Origin: a virus | Strand: one strand, 5' to 3' | DNA: 31,497 bases | IMG/VR virus record: IMGVR_UViG_3300030419_000225 | Coordinates: 1 to 31,497 of that record | In this document: piece after piece, positions 1-5,875 of the stretch | Position numbering within the stretch: the first letter of the stretch is position 1 | Layout: each line of letters starts with the position of its first letter | Position numbers and translations under genes: made by a program | Notes under the pieces: generated by a model | Databases searched by the model: none | What the model was told of the DNA's origin: nothing | The model's input: only the letters and a program-made list of their open reading frames with translations

Positions 1-54
1 TGTGTTAGGCGTTTTAATGCTTGCCCAATAAGCCGTTCCTTCTGCTATAGCCAT
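1..54 (-). CDS. Probable phage ssDNA-binding protein, N-terminus only
   Basis: The window cuts this minus-strand gene after 18 codons, reading M-A-I-A-E-G-T-A-Y-W-A-S-I-K-T-P-N-T. The AYWAS...TPNT opening resembles the start of phage ssDNA-binding proteins of the Enc34/DUF2815 type, which coat single-stranded DNA during replication. The start is supported by a GAGG ribosome site at 64-67, nine bases upstream. It is the first gene after a near-consensus promoter at 244-273 and a long structured leader. Only 18 residues are visible, so the family call is tentative; that a gene starts here is much safer. Confidence 0.6.
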   Translation of the reverse strand, partial: MAIAEGTAYWASIKTPNT

Positions 55-115
55 AGTTTTTTACCTCGCTGTTTAGCATGTTATAGTTAAATCAATCCAT
101 CAATCTTGTCGGATC

Positions 116-221
116 GAGCCACAAACTCTGCACCCATTTGTGCGGTTCATCTTAGTAAGCAACCAAGATTAAGACGCATCTAGAGGGAACAGAGACAGGG
201 CATTGTGCGTCTTAGTGGCTC
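116..221 (-). promoter_or_regulatory. Structured 5' leader, four-helix junction
   Basis: The leader between the promoter and the SSB-like gene can form four helices by perfect complementarity. P1 pairs 116-122 with 215-221 (7 bp), P2 pairs 170-178 with 206-214 (9 bp), P3 pairs 149-153 with 165-169 (5 bp), and P4 pairs 130-133 with 140-143 (4 bp). P1 abuts P2 and P2 abuts P3 with no unpaired base, as in a compact multi-branch RNA. I do not recognise a known riboswitch class. It could be an autoregulatory site, a riboswitch or an unrelated small RNA; the helices are seen, the function is inferred. Confidence 0.5.
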
Positions 222-243
222 TCACCTGAACAAGATAAGTGCC

Positions 244-273
244 ATTATAACACAAGTGCCTACTGTTTGTCAA
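244..273 (-). promoter_or_regulatory. Consensus sigma70 promoter for the SSB-like gene
   Basis: On the minus strand TTGACA (268-273) and TATAAT (244-249) are both perfect, 18 bases apart, with a TGN extension just before the -10. Transcription should start near 237, giving an RNA leader of about 180 bases before the SSB-like start codon at 54. The -35 lies inside the last codons of the 145-aa reading frame upstream, so the promoter overlaps a coding end. Confidence 0.8.
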
Positions 274-661
274 GGAAATCATCATCTAATTTAGATATAA
301 CTTCCTGATATTCTTTTTGTAAACCGAGATTATACATATCGTTTCGGTTCTTCCTCAACTGCGCTAAAGATTGGAACTGCATATCCCATGCTTTTCCATC
401 TTCACTACAGACAACACGACCAATCGCCTCAACGATGTCAATATTGATCATGTTTTCAATTACTCCTGCTATAGACTTAGCAAAAGTCTTGATGTCTTGA
501 GTATCACCCTCAACATCTTTAACTGTTAAAGTAAATTCTTTCATGGTTGTGTCCAAGTCGTTAAGTCTACAAAGATTATACCACAAATCTTCTTTCAATG
601 CAAGTTCATTGTCATCTAAAAAGATATCGTGTTCGATTATGTGATCAGATAGCTTACTCAT
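260..661 (-). CDS. Hypothetical early protein, about 133 aa
   Basis: Last gene of the four-gene DUF932 operon. I do not recognise the family. The product is acidic and mostly helical in appearance, with many Asp/Glu/Asn and no signal peptide, membrane segment or cysteine cluster. The chosen ATG at 661 overlaps the stop of the upstream gene by 8 bases (ATGAGTAA), a common coupling arrangement. In-frame ATGs at 667 and 697 would add 2 or 12 residues but overlap the neighbour more; none has a clear ribosome site. Its 3' end contains the -35 of the next promoter. It is probably a small early or DNA-metabolism accessory protein, by context only. Confidence 0.7.
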   Translation of the reverse strand: MSKLSDHIIEHDIFLDDNELALKEDLWYNLCRLNDLDTTMKEFTLTVKDVEGDTQDIKTFAKSIAGVIENMINIDIVEAIGRVVCSEDGKAWDMQFQSLAQLRKNRNDMYNLGLQKEYQEVISKLDDDFLDKQ

Positions 662-941
662 AGTCATGGTATCGTGGGTAATCACCCAACAGTTCATCTG
701 TTCGTTGCGATATATAATCTATACGACTCTCATAAGAATCAAAGTCCATTGTCTTTGCTTCCTCAATGGCTTTCTTTGCACATTCAGAATAAAACATGCT
801 CTGGTTTTTAATTAGCTCAACCAGATTATCTGTAACAGTCAGATCCATTTGGGACTGACGATGATACTTTGTTCTATCTCTATGTGTCTTTGGTTTATGG
901 AAACTATCCATCAATCTTTTTACCGGGTTTCTATTCTTCAT
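654..941 (-). CDS. Hypothetical basic-N-terminus early protein, 95 aa
   Basis: Third gene of the DUF932 operon. The start at 941 is chosen because AAGGTGAG lies 7 bases upstream; the longer frame from 962 would overlap the GP88-like gene for no gain. The first 35 or so residues are rich in Lys, Arg and His (M-K-N-R-N-P-V-K-R), suggesting nucleic-acid contact, followed by an acidic helical part ending in DYPRYHDYE. No family recognised. It lies 10 bases after the GP88-like stop and overlaps the next gene by 8 bases, so it is almost certainly translated from the same message. Confidence 0.7.
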   Translation of the reverse strand: MKNRNPVKRLMDSFHKPKTHRDRTKYHRQSQMDLTVTDNLVELIKNQSMFYSECAKKAIEEAKTMDFDSYESRIDYISQRTDELLGDYPRYHDYE

Positions 942-951
942 TGTTCTCACC

Positions 952-1641
952 TTAATTATCAATTACAAAGCCAGACTCATCTGTCTTGGCTTCCGCTTTA
1001 GCAATCAATCCAACAATGGAATTAGATTCATCTAAGAATCTCATGTCAGACTTATCACCATCAATTACTTTAACACCTTTGAATGTTTTAGGCAAGTCTT
1101 TTCTAAAAACAACTGCCGTATTATAAGGTATGCTATCAAAATACTTGGCATACTTTTCGTTTGCCTCTGAGTATGACCAAGTAAGATGATAGTTTGAGAT
1201 ACCCTCAACTTTTCTGTTAGGTATCTTAGTGTAGTCATAGAACTGCACCTCAGGAAACTTATCAAAGACATGAGTGCCATCAACCTTAATAGTTTCCCAT
1301 TGAATATCAGATGTACCATTCAATCTAATGGCAGGCTTCTTACCTTTACGATCACAAGCTCTGATAAACTTTTCAATATCTGAGTAAAGCTGTTGCATAA
1401 ATGTTTCACGATCATCAAGAAACAACCTAGTCTTTCTATCCCTTGCTTTATGTATAGTAGGGAATACTCTTGCCCGACCTGAGTTATCTAAGCACACAGC
1501 TTTACATTTGGCAATGTTTTGAAAGGGGCAAATCTTAGTATTGATAGGTCTTAGGTGCATGATACATGACCAAAACTTATCACTAAGATTATTGCCCTTC
1601 TCAATTTTAGTGTTGCCATTAACTGTTAGCAACTTATACAT
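952..1641 (-). CDS. GP88-like protein with Cys cluster
   Basis: A 229-aa protein resembling the phage Gene product 88 family. The N-terminal part carries C38-x7-C46-x3-C50 in the context ICPF...CKAVCLDNSGRARVFP, followed by KARDRKTRLFLDDRE, the hallmark block of that family. The clustered cysteines could bind a metal or iron-sulfur centre; this is inference, and the biochemical role is unknown. The start codon overlaps the DUF932 stop by one base (TAATG), indicating translational coupling, with AAGG and GGTGG upstream as weak ribosome sites. Pairing of GP88-like and DUF932-like genes next to replication genes suggests an early function. Confidence 0.75.
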   Translation of the reverse strand: MYKLLTVNGNTKIEKGNNLSDKFWSCIMHLRPINTKICPFQNIAKCKAVCLDNSGRARVFPTIHKARDRKTRLFLDDRETFMQQLYSDIEKFIRACDRKGKKPAIRLNGTSDIQWETIKVDGTHVFDKFPEVQFYDYTKIPNRKVEGISNYHLTWSYSEANEKYAKYFDSIPYNTAVVFRKDLPKTFKGVKVIDGDKSDMRFLDESNSIVGLIAKAEAKTDESGFVIDN

Positions 1642-2600
1642 TACGCCACCAACCTTAATGCAGGAAGCATCTTGTTATTTAAAGTCTTTCTAACTTTATC
1701 AAGACGATCCATCTTAATAGAAGCCACATTCTTAATGGCGTTACTTTTAACTGGTGTCTGATGCGTTGCCCATTCAGTCATAGCATTATACAATGCCCAC
1801 GCTGTCGAATCTAAAGACTTAGAATTATTCAACCATCTAGTCCATAAGCTAGAAAGCGTTTTGTTTCTAATTACATCAGGCTCATGTAATATATCGCTAA
1901 GATAGAATGGTCGATTGTCTGGTTTTAAATGACTATCAACTGTCTTAGCGTCAGCTAAGTATGCAAGTATTGACATAGCTGTATCATGTTGAACTTTAGT
2001 ATCAACCATCTCTTGCCACAACTCAGTCTCTTGGTCATAGAACTTAACAGCTTCGGATAGTTTGTCAGCTACACGCTGTAAGTTAAGACCGCTAGTATGC
2101 TTAGACTTATGTATCGCAAAGTTATTAGCGAACACTTGCATATTAAGACAGATGAATCTATATCCGCCTACCTCAACAGTAAACGACCACGATCCATCAA
2201 AGCTATTGCGTGCTGATATAGTAAGAGCTACATCATCATTCTTCCTACCCAGATTAACTTTATGTTCTGGTAGTGTGTAGATACTGTAAGCTCTAGCGCC
2301 ATCATGGGAACACTCAGTCTTTCTAGTGATTCCTTTGATGTCTAAGTCAGAGAGTTTAATAACTTCTTCTGCTGTCTTAAATGCGTCTCTATGATTGATA
2401 GGTTTATATCCTTTACCTACCACGCTCAACAATTGGTTAGTATCTTCACGCAATAATCCAACATGACTATCAACCAATTCTTGATACGAAAAATCACCCT
2501 TTAATCTTGTTGGTGTATAGTTTAAAGGAACTTTGCGAACTGTAAAATCCGCACCATTATAATCGCCTAGATTAGCTAGGACTTCTGCTCTGCTTTCCAT
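1641..2600 (-). CDS. DUF932 / phage-plasmid-like protein
   Basis: A 319-aa protein that reads like the DUF932 (TIGR03299) family of phages and plasmids: an N-terminal Y-x-P-T...L-V-G-K-G-Y-K-P-I block, a middle strand-rich part (LTISARNSFDGSWSF, GGYRFICLNMQVF) and a C-terminal helical part. Its molecular function is not established. The start at 2600 has a strong AGGGGG ribosome site; the longer frame to 2654 lacks one. It is the first gene of the operon running to 260 and sits about 110 bases downstream of a TTGACA promoter (2715-2743). Confidence 0.8.
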   Translation of the reverse strand: MESRAEVLANLGDYNGADFTVRKVPLNYTPTRLKGDFSYQELVDSHVGLLREDTNQLLSVVGKGYKPINHRDAFKTAEEVIKLSDLDIKGITRKTECSHDGARAYSIYTLPEHKVNLGRKNDDVALTISARNSFDGSWSFTVEVGGYRFICLNMQVFANNFAIHKSKHTSGLNLQRVADKLSEAVKFYDQETELWQEMVDTKVQHDTAMSILAYLADAKTVDSHLKPDNRPFYLSDILHEPDVIRNKTLSSLWTRWLNNSKSLDSTAWALYNAMTEWATHQTPVKSNAIKNVASIKMDRLDKVRKTLNNKMLPALRLVA

Positions 2601-2714
2601 AATACCCCCTATGGATTTAGTTAAAATGAGTGCTAGTTTGATTTGTTTACCCACAGCTTAAAATACTAGCAAAGTCTGTGCGCAAATTATGGCTTTGTTA
2701 TGATGTGGTTTCTA

Positions 2715-2743
2715 ATAACATTAAACATCTTTAAGTCTGTCAA
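2715..2743 (-). promoter_or_regulatory. Promoter for the DUF932 operon
   Basis: TTGACA at 2738-2743 and TGTTAT at 2715-2720 on the minus strand, 17 bases apart; the -10 matches 4 of 6. A perfect 5-bp inverted repeat (2748-2752 with 2756-2760) lies four bases upstream of the -35, echoing the palindromes upstream of the other early promoters. Confidence 0.55.
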
Positions 2744-2938
2744 ACCTCCTCGCAACGAGGGAAAATCAGACTGTCGATAAAGCGTTGTTCATATGATTGT
2801 CGAAGCAATCATGCAGGATTTATACTTTAAATGCTATCCTCTTTTCCGCATACTTTATCGTTGTTTAAATAGATACCTATGCTCACATTACTTGATGGTA
2901 GACTTAACTACTCGCACTCTGAAGTCCTCTATTTAAAC
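2734..2938. other. Structured gene-free segment with nested inverted repeats
   Basis: The 342-base gap between 2601 and 2942 has no convincing gene. It holds a promoter and three sets of perfect inverted repeats. One pairs 2734-2739 with 2767-2772 around a 5-bp hairpin at 2748-2760. The second pairs 2775-2782 with 2853-2860 around hairpins 2793-2799/2806-2812 and 2815-2819/2836-2840. The third pairs 2863-2873 with 2928-2938 (11 bp) around 2874-2877/2897-2900 and 2901-2905/2922-2926, a three-way junction with one unpaired base at the junction. It follows the stop of the 148-aa gene by four bases, so it may be a 3' end, a leader RNA, or a DNA-level site. Confidence 0.5.
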
Positions 2939-2942
2939 TGGA

Positions 2943-3389
2943 TTAAACATTCAAGAACTCATCTACAATAGTAGACATAATTGCTTGTATGTTATCCATT
3001 GAATCGCTCGGTAGTAAAGCAATAGTGAGACGATTGAATACTTCTTCTCTTGCAGTAGAATAAGAAGACAGATCAGTTTCAATTTTCAACTCATCTGACT
3101 TAATATTATTGTAAGAGTAAGGTATAGTTGCTTTGAAGGCTTCATTTTTAATAACATTCAAATTAAAATGAGCCAACTCCTCACTACGTATACGACACAA
3201 GCTATCAATCTTATCAGTAAGAGCTTTCTTTTCCTTCTGAAGAAGATTGATTTCATTATTGCGTTTAGTTAGCGCAACATACTCATCAGTTTTCTTTAGT
3301 TTCTCAATGATACTAGATGAATTAACGAGTATTTGAGTACAGATACCATCAACAATAGCATCGACTTCATACTTTCTAATTTGTGGCAT
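2943..3389 (-). CDS. Hypothetical coiled-coil early protein, 148 aa
   Basis: Second gene of a two-gene unit, starting one base after the stop of the 116-aa gene. Residues about 28-70 form a long charged helix with heptad-like spacing (EKLKKTDEYVALTKRNNEINLLQKE split over several turns), so a coiled coil is likely. The rest is helical with no membrane segment. No family recognised. There is no strong ribosome site of its own, consistent with coupled translation. The structured segment follows directly after the stop. Confidence 0.7.
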   Translation of the reverse strand: MPQIRKYEVDAIVDGICTQILVNSSSIIEKLKKTDEYVALTKRNNEINLLQKEKKALTDKIDSLCRIRSEELAHFNLNVIKNEAFKATIPYSYNNIKSDELKIETDLSSYSTAREEVFNRLTIALLPSDSMDNIQAIMSTIVDEFLNV

Positions 3390-3390
3390 A

Positions 3391-3741
3391 TTACACCAAC
3401 CTTGCAGGTATACGGATCATCTGCATAGTAGTATTAGTCTGACTAATTGGTGTCATTTGGTACTTGCCATCAATTAGAGTACGCTTAAACCACAATGGAT
3501 TTCTAGGTCTGATCGTTGATCTGTAAGCAACCCATTTGCCAAAGTTAAAAGCGGTGAAAGTATCTTTAGATTCGATACTAAACCCTCTGCTTTTCTTAGC
3601 ATTGCGTTTGATTATATTGAACCCCAATACATTACCAATATTCCAAAGAACCCTAAAGAATAAAGGCGCATCAGTAATGGGAAGTGTTGCGTCTATCGTA
3701 TCAGATAGATTGCCCTTCTTAGTAAAAGTTATGCGTGACAT
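3391..3741 (-). CDS. Hypothetical early protein, 116 aa
   Basis: First gene of the two-gene unit behind promoter A and the TATAAT box at 3771. A strong GAGGAG ribosome site lies 8 bases upstream of the ATG. The product is basic, with aromatic-rich strands (FFRVLWNIGNVLGFN, FGKWVAYRSTIRPRNP) and no membrane segment or cysteine motif. I do not recognise it. A small nucleic-acid-binding role would fit the charge and the neighbours but is only inference. Confidence 0.7.
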   Translation of the reverse strand: MSRITFTKKGNLSDTIDATLPITDAPLFFRVLWNIGNVLGFNIIKRNAKKSRGFSIESKDTFTAFNFGKWVAYRSTIRPRNPLWFKRTLIDGKYQMTPISQTNTTMQMIRIPARLV

Positions 3742-3770
3742 AATTTCACTCCTCTATTAAAGTGAGCAGT

Positions 3771-3776
3771 ATTATA
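3771..3776 (-). promoter_or_regulatory. Possible second promoter -10 box
   Basis: A perfect TATAAT on the minus strand would start an RNA near 3764, 23 bases before the 116-aa gene. No TTGACA-like hexamer sits 16-18 bases upstream, so this is a weak or activator-dependent promoter, or chance. The stretch 3777-3954 upstream of it holds no convincing gene. Confidence 0.3.
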
Positions 3777-3954
3777 AAGGCAACTGCTCTTTAGCCTGTT
3801 GAAATTAAAGCGAGGGAACAATGTGCATAATAGGTGCGACCTATTTAGACTACTTGATTACACACGCTAGTCATTATGAATTTTGGTGCAACCCTCTATT
3901 AGTACTAACTATACTAGGAGTATATAAGTTCGCTCCTCCGAGCCAACGCCAAAT

Positions 3955-3983
3955 ATTGTACCACAGCGAAGCTTCCGCGTCAA
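3955..3983 (-). promoter_or_regulatory. Repeated early promoter, copy A
   Basis: Minus-strand TTGACG (3978-3983), 17-base spacer, TACAAT (3955-3960) with a TGG extension before the -10. Upstream lies ACCG-N4-CGGT (3990-4001) and downstream CTCGGAG followed by AACTTA, both shared with copy B. It would transcribe the 116/148-aa gene pair through a leader of about 200 bases. Confidence 0.65.
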
Positions 3984-4006
3984 GACCACACCGCCTGCGG
4001 TATAGG

Positions 4007-4032
4007 GGCATATTAGAAAGACCTAATATGCC
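4007..4032. repeat. Perfect 10-bp hairpin at a gene end
   Basis: GGCATATTAG (4007-4016) pairs with its exact complement at 4023-4032 over a 6-base loop. It spans the stop codon of the 96-aa gene and lies just upstream of promoter A. There is no T-tract on either side, so it is not a classical terminator; mRNA 3'-end stabilisation is possible. Confidence 0.55.
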
Positions 4033-4303
4033 ATGATGTTCCTAATATGCTGTCATATTTAGGTGTCACTATCTTAGACTGTTTACCTTTACGGAACAGA
4101 TACCATTTATCCTCTCTTATATTAGACTGCTCTTTTTTCTTAAAGCCTTGATTCATAAGAGATTCTTGAGCTTCTAAGAAAGACTCAAATACTTGAGTAC
4201 CTCTATCTATTTCCCCTTTAGATATAAAGTAATGATCTCTTGAATGTCTACCTTTAAAGCTCTTATTATAAGCTCTGATTGTTTGAATAGTTTTGTCAGA
4301 CAT
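4013..4303 (-). CDS. Hypothetical early protein, 96 aa
   Basis: Second gene of the module behind promoter B. The start overlaps the stop of the zinc-ribbon gene by 8 bases and has AGGGGA as ribosome site. The protein is strongly basic and aromatic, with repeated Lys/Arg and segments such as KGRHSRDHYFISKG and REDKWYLFRKGKQSK. No family recognised. Charge and coupling to a zinc-ribbon gene make a nucleic-acid-associated role plausible but unproven. Confidence 0.7.
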   Translation of the reverse strand: MSDKTIQTIRAYNKSFKGRHSRDHYFISKGEIDRGTQVFESFLEAQESLMNQGFKKKEQSNIREDKWYLFRKGKQSKIVTPKYDSILGTSWHIRSF

Positions 4304-4490
4304 GGCAGTCCCCTTTAATTTCCCAAGTTAATTTGCATGGTATACAATAAAGCTCTTTGCTATACCCATTATCGTCTTCAGTTAAATCTGAATCACATGA
4401 AGGACAAGATGTTAATGGTTGTTCTCCAAAATCTATTGATTCGTTAATTAAAGTCGACTCAATAGTATCGACTAACTCGTTGATATCCAT
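4296..4490 (-). CDS. Zinc-ribbon microprotein, 64 aa
   Basis: Small protein with an acidic N-terminal helix and a zinc ribbon: C29-P-S-C32, then C49-I-P-C52 16 residues later. Four such cysteines normally coordinate one zinc, and the fold often binds nucleic acid or RNA polymerase. AGGAGA eight bases upstream supports the start. First gene behind promoter B; it overlaps the 96-aa gene by 8 bases. The target is unknown. Confidence 0.75.
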   Translation of the reverse strand: MDINELVDTIESTLINESIDFGEQPLTSCPSCDSDLTEDDNGYSKELYCIPCKLTWEIKGDCHV

Positions 4491-4543
4491 AAGGAAATCT
4501 CCTGTATAGTTAATTTAAGTTTGTGCTCCGAGAAAGCCTGCCT

Positions 4544-4572
4544 AGTATGGCAGAAATCCTCGGAGGAGTCAA
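4544..4572 (-). promoter_or_regulatory. Repeated early promoter, copy B
   Basis: Minus-strand TTGACT (4567-4572), 17-base spacer, CATACT (4544-4549) with a TGC extension. The -10 lies in the loop of the inverted repeat CTGCC/GGCAG and inside a wider CTCCGAG/CTCGGAG pair, which looks like an operator. Upstream ACCG-N4-CGGT (4579-4590) matches copy A. Confidence 0.65.
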
Positions 4573-4598
4573 GACCAAACCGCGCTCGGTATAGGGCA

Positions 4599-4766
4599 CT
4601 AATGTAATTTGCTCCGTTCTCTAATCCATAGCACAAAAAACAATATAATTAAAGCAGGTTCAATGATAACAAAGATAATAATATTTGCTAATTCATATCC
4701 CCAACCTGTATGATAGCCTATAACTTCTAGGACATACACACACCAATCAAAAAATTCACTAATCAT
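4599..4766 (-). CDS. Conserved marine-phage membrane microprotein, 55 aa
   Basis: Reads M-I-S-E-F-F-D-W-C-V-Y-V-L-E-V-I-G, then GWGYELANIIIF, a hydrophobic helix at about residues 28-47 and a charged end RERSKLH. This combination of FDWCVYVLE, TGWGYELAN and one membrane helix is familiar to me as a recurrent small protein of marine podoviruses; its function is unknown. AAGGGGA seven bases upstream supports the ATG. It follows the 25-aa gene by 10 bases and ends just before promoter B. A short inner-membrane role, for instance host takeover or exclusion, is inference. Confidence 0.75.
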   Translation of the reverse strand: MISEFFDWCVYVLEVIGYHTGWGYELANIIIFVIIEPALIILFFVLWIRERSKLH

Positions 4767-4776
4767 ATAGTTCCCC

Positions 4777-4854
4777 TTAGTGTTTTGTTGCGTTTATACC
4801 ACAAATAGCTACCAAAATAGCTACTGCGATCCCAATTATTAAGAAAGTTTCCAT
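4777..4854 (-). CDS. 25-aa hydrophobic microprotein
   Basis: Short reading frame M-E-T-F-L-I-I-G-I-A-V-A-I-L-V-A-I-C-G-I-N-A-T-K-H. Residues 4-20 form a single membrane helix with a charged end. An AGAGGT ribosome site eight bases upstream, a promoter (copy C) directly before it and tight spacing to the 55-aa gene support translation. The family is unknown; a holin-like or membrane-signalling peptide is possible but not shown. Confidence 0.6.
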   Translation of the reverse strand: METFLIIGIAVAILVAICGINATKH

Positions 4855-4901
4855 AATAATTACCTCTTAATTAAGTTGCTCGGAGATTTCCGAGTCCATA
4901 T

Positions 4902-4930
4902 AGTATCGCAAATTCCGCAGAAGATGTCAA
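4902..4930 (-). promoter_or_regulatory. Repeated early promoter, copy C
   Basis: Minus-strand TTGACA (4925-4930), 17-base spacer, GATACT (4902-4907) with a TGC extension. A 6-bp hairpin CTCGGA-N4-TCCGAG follows at the transcript start and ends in the CTCCGAGCAACTTAA element shared with copies A and B. It drives the two membrane microproteins. Confidence 0.65.
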
Positions 4931-4969
4931 GAGGACACCACGCGAGATATAACTCGAAGTTATAAGTGT

Positions 4970-5058
4970 GTAATCTGTGGATAAGTTGTAGATTAGTTGT
5001 AGATATTTACCCTCAACTTGTTAATAACTATAGATATATAGCTAATTATGCCCTCAAC
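4970..5058. other. AT-rich segment with DnaA-box-like 9-mer
   Basis: A perfect TGTGGATAA (4976-4984; TTATCCACA on the other strand) is followed by two related TTGTAGAT words and a very AT-rich run (5019-5050). This is the look of a small origin or DnaA-type site, but phages of this kind may not use DnaA, and one box can occur by chance. No gene is convincing between 4931 and 5369. Confidence 0.3.
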
Positions 5059-5224
5059 AAGTCGGACCTCTACTTCTTCGCGCGCTTGAACTCTAGCAGT
5101 TACTACAAATTCAATCTGAAACTGCGCGCGCTAGAAGTTAGGGGCACCCATAAGGCATCCTGACTATCCAGTATAAAAGGCAGGAGCGTAGCGACTACAA
5201 CTTTGAACCGTAGCGTAGACTTTG

Positions 5225-5328
5225 CCAAATCTATCTGCCTGTCACGAATGGAGTGAGTGCCAGGCTGATTTGGTCGTTCTGTAAGGATGAACAAGCCCCA
5301 AGGGGGCCTGTGATTCCTGAAAGAACGA
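5225..5328. other. Two abutting long hairpins, possible structured RNA
   Basis: CCAAATC (5225-5231) pairs with 5267-5273, enclosing GCCTG (5237-5241) with 5261-5265. Immediately next, TCGTTCT (5274-5280) pairs with 5322-5328, enclosing AGGA/TCCT and GCCCC (5295-5299) with 5302-5306 over a two-base loop. The segment is noticeably more GC-rich than its surroundings and is the part absent from the opposite arm of the inverted duplication. Strand of transcription is unclear; a terminator for minus-strand RNA lies beside it. Confidence 0.45.
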
Positions 5329-5369
5329 TAGACTTTGAAGTGAATGGGAATGGAAGTGTAGACGGAGAT

Positions 5370-5403
5370 AAAAAAAACTTGGGAACCCCGAAGGATTCCC
5401 AAG
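5370..5403 (-). terminator. Rho-independent terminator of the 89-aa gene
   Basis: On the minus strand an 11-bp stem (5393-5403 with 5378-5388, one G-T pair) closed by a TTCG tetraloop is followed by eight T (5370-5377). It starts 22 bases after the stop of the 89-aa gene. This is the clearest intrinsic terminator in the window. Confidence 0.9.
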
Positions 5404-5424
5404 ACATCTACTCTAAATTACCTT

Positions 5425-5694
5425 CTACCCCTGTGCGATATAGGCTTTAATAGCTTGAGATGTTTTTGTTGGCAGTCTTTTTTTCTGTAGAAGATTATTC
5501 ACATCTTTAACAGTAAGGTTGCCTTCCTTAGATTGATTATAATAATGAGACTTGATCCGGGTGAACGAAACCCAATTTCTCTTGCCTTTTGTCTCTGTGA
5601 AATGATAAGCCAAACGCATACAAGCGTTGTAAGAAGCAGGTGCTTCAAGCTGTTCTGGCGAAAGTGACTTAATGTCGAACTTAGATTGCGTCAT
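5425..5694 (-). CDS. Hypothetical 89-aa protein in its own transcription unit
   Basis: A basic small protein (M-T-Q-S-K-F-D-I-K-S-L-S...) with a middle part FTETKGKRNWVSFTRIKSHYY and a helical end with KKRLPTKTSQAIKAYIAQG. It looks like a small helical nucleic-acid-binding protein, but no family is recognised. Evidence for a real gene is strong: AAGGAG ribosome site eight bases upstream, promoter at 5732-5760 and terminator at 5370-5403. It is the intact member of an inverted duplication; the other copy (about 5876-6142, plus strand) is destroyed. As a self-contained expression cassette it may be a mobile moron-like unit. Confidence 0.8.
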   Translation of the reverse strand: MTQSKFDIKSLSPEQLEAPASYNACMRLAYHFTETKGKRNWVSFTRIKSHYYNQSKEGNLTVKDVNNLLQKKRLPTKTSQAIKAYIAQG

Positions 5695-5731
5695 AATATA
5701 CTCCTTATATTGTTAAATTATTGACAAATAT

Positions 5732-5760
5732 AGTATAATCCCAATAGACTGTAAAGTCAA
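5732..5760 (-). promoter_or_regulatory. Promoter of the 89-aa gene
   Basis: Minus-strand TTGACT (5755-5760), 17-base spacer, TATACT (5732-5737). The spacer lies inside the 18-bp arm of the central inverted repeat, so the same core sequence faces the other way at 5816-5833, where the -35 is degraded and the spacing to TATACT is 21 bases. Confidence 0.7.
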
Positions 5761-5833
5761 GTCGCCTATTATAAATATAATTATCTACATGTTAATAGGC
5801 GCTTTAGCTTACTTTACTTTACAGTCTATTGGG
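5740..5833. repeat. Nested perfect inverted repeats, centre of duplication
   Basis: An 18-bp sequence at 5740-5757 recurs perfectly inverted at 5816-5833. Inside it, CGCCTATTA (5763-5771) is perfectly inverted at 5793-5801. The 21-base core is AT-rich. This is the centre of symmetry of the larger decayed inverted duplication; the perfect centre suggests either recent repair or selection on a palindromic regulatory site. Confidence 0.85.
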
Positions 5834-5875
5834 GCACCTTATACTTTTGGCAATAATTTAACCATTAGAAGGGGA

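Noticed and set aside
95-170. tRNA-like cloverleaf in the SSB leader (about 74 bases with an acceptor-like and T-arm-like stem)
   Set aside because: No proper anticodon loop or D-loop GG, a mismatched T-stem, and the competing four-helix fold pairs better.
2062-2280. Plus-strand frame inside the DUF932-like gene
   Set aside because: Antisense shadow of a well-supported gene without its own signals.
3821-4036. Plus-strand 71-codon frame with GAGG upstream
   Set aside because: It crosses promoter A, its palindrome and the 10-bp hairpin, and lies in a minus-strand region; the second half has no protein-like character.
4966-5163. Plus-strand 65-codon frame
   Set aside because: No ribosome site, and it covers the DnaA-like and palindromic segment.
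5103-5450. Overlapping frames on both strands (99 and 65 codons)
   Set aside because: They run through the terminator and structured hairpins and have no ribosome site or recognisable composition.
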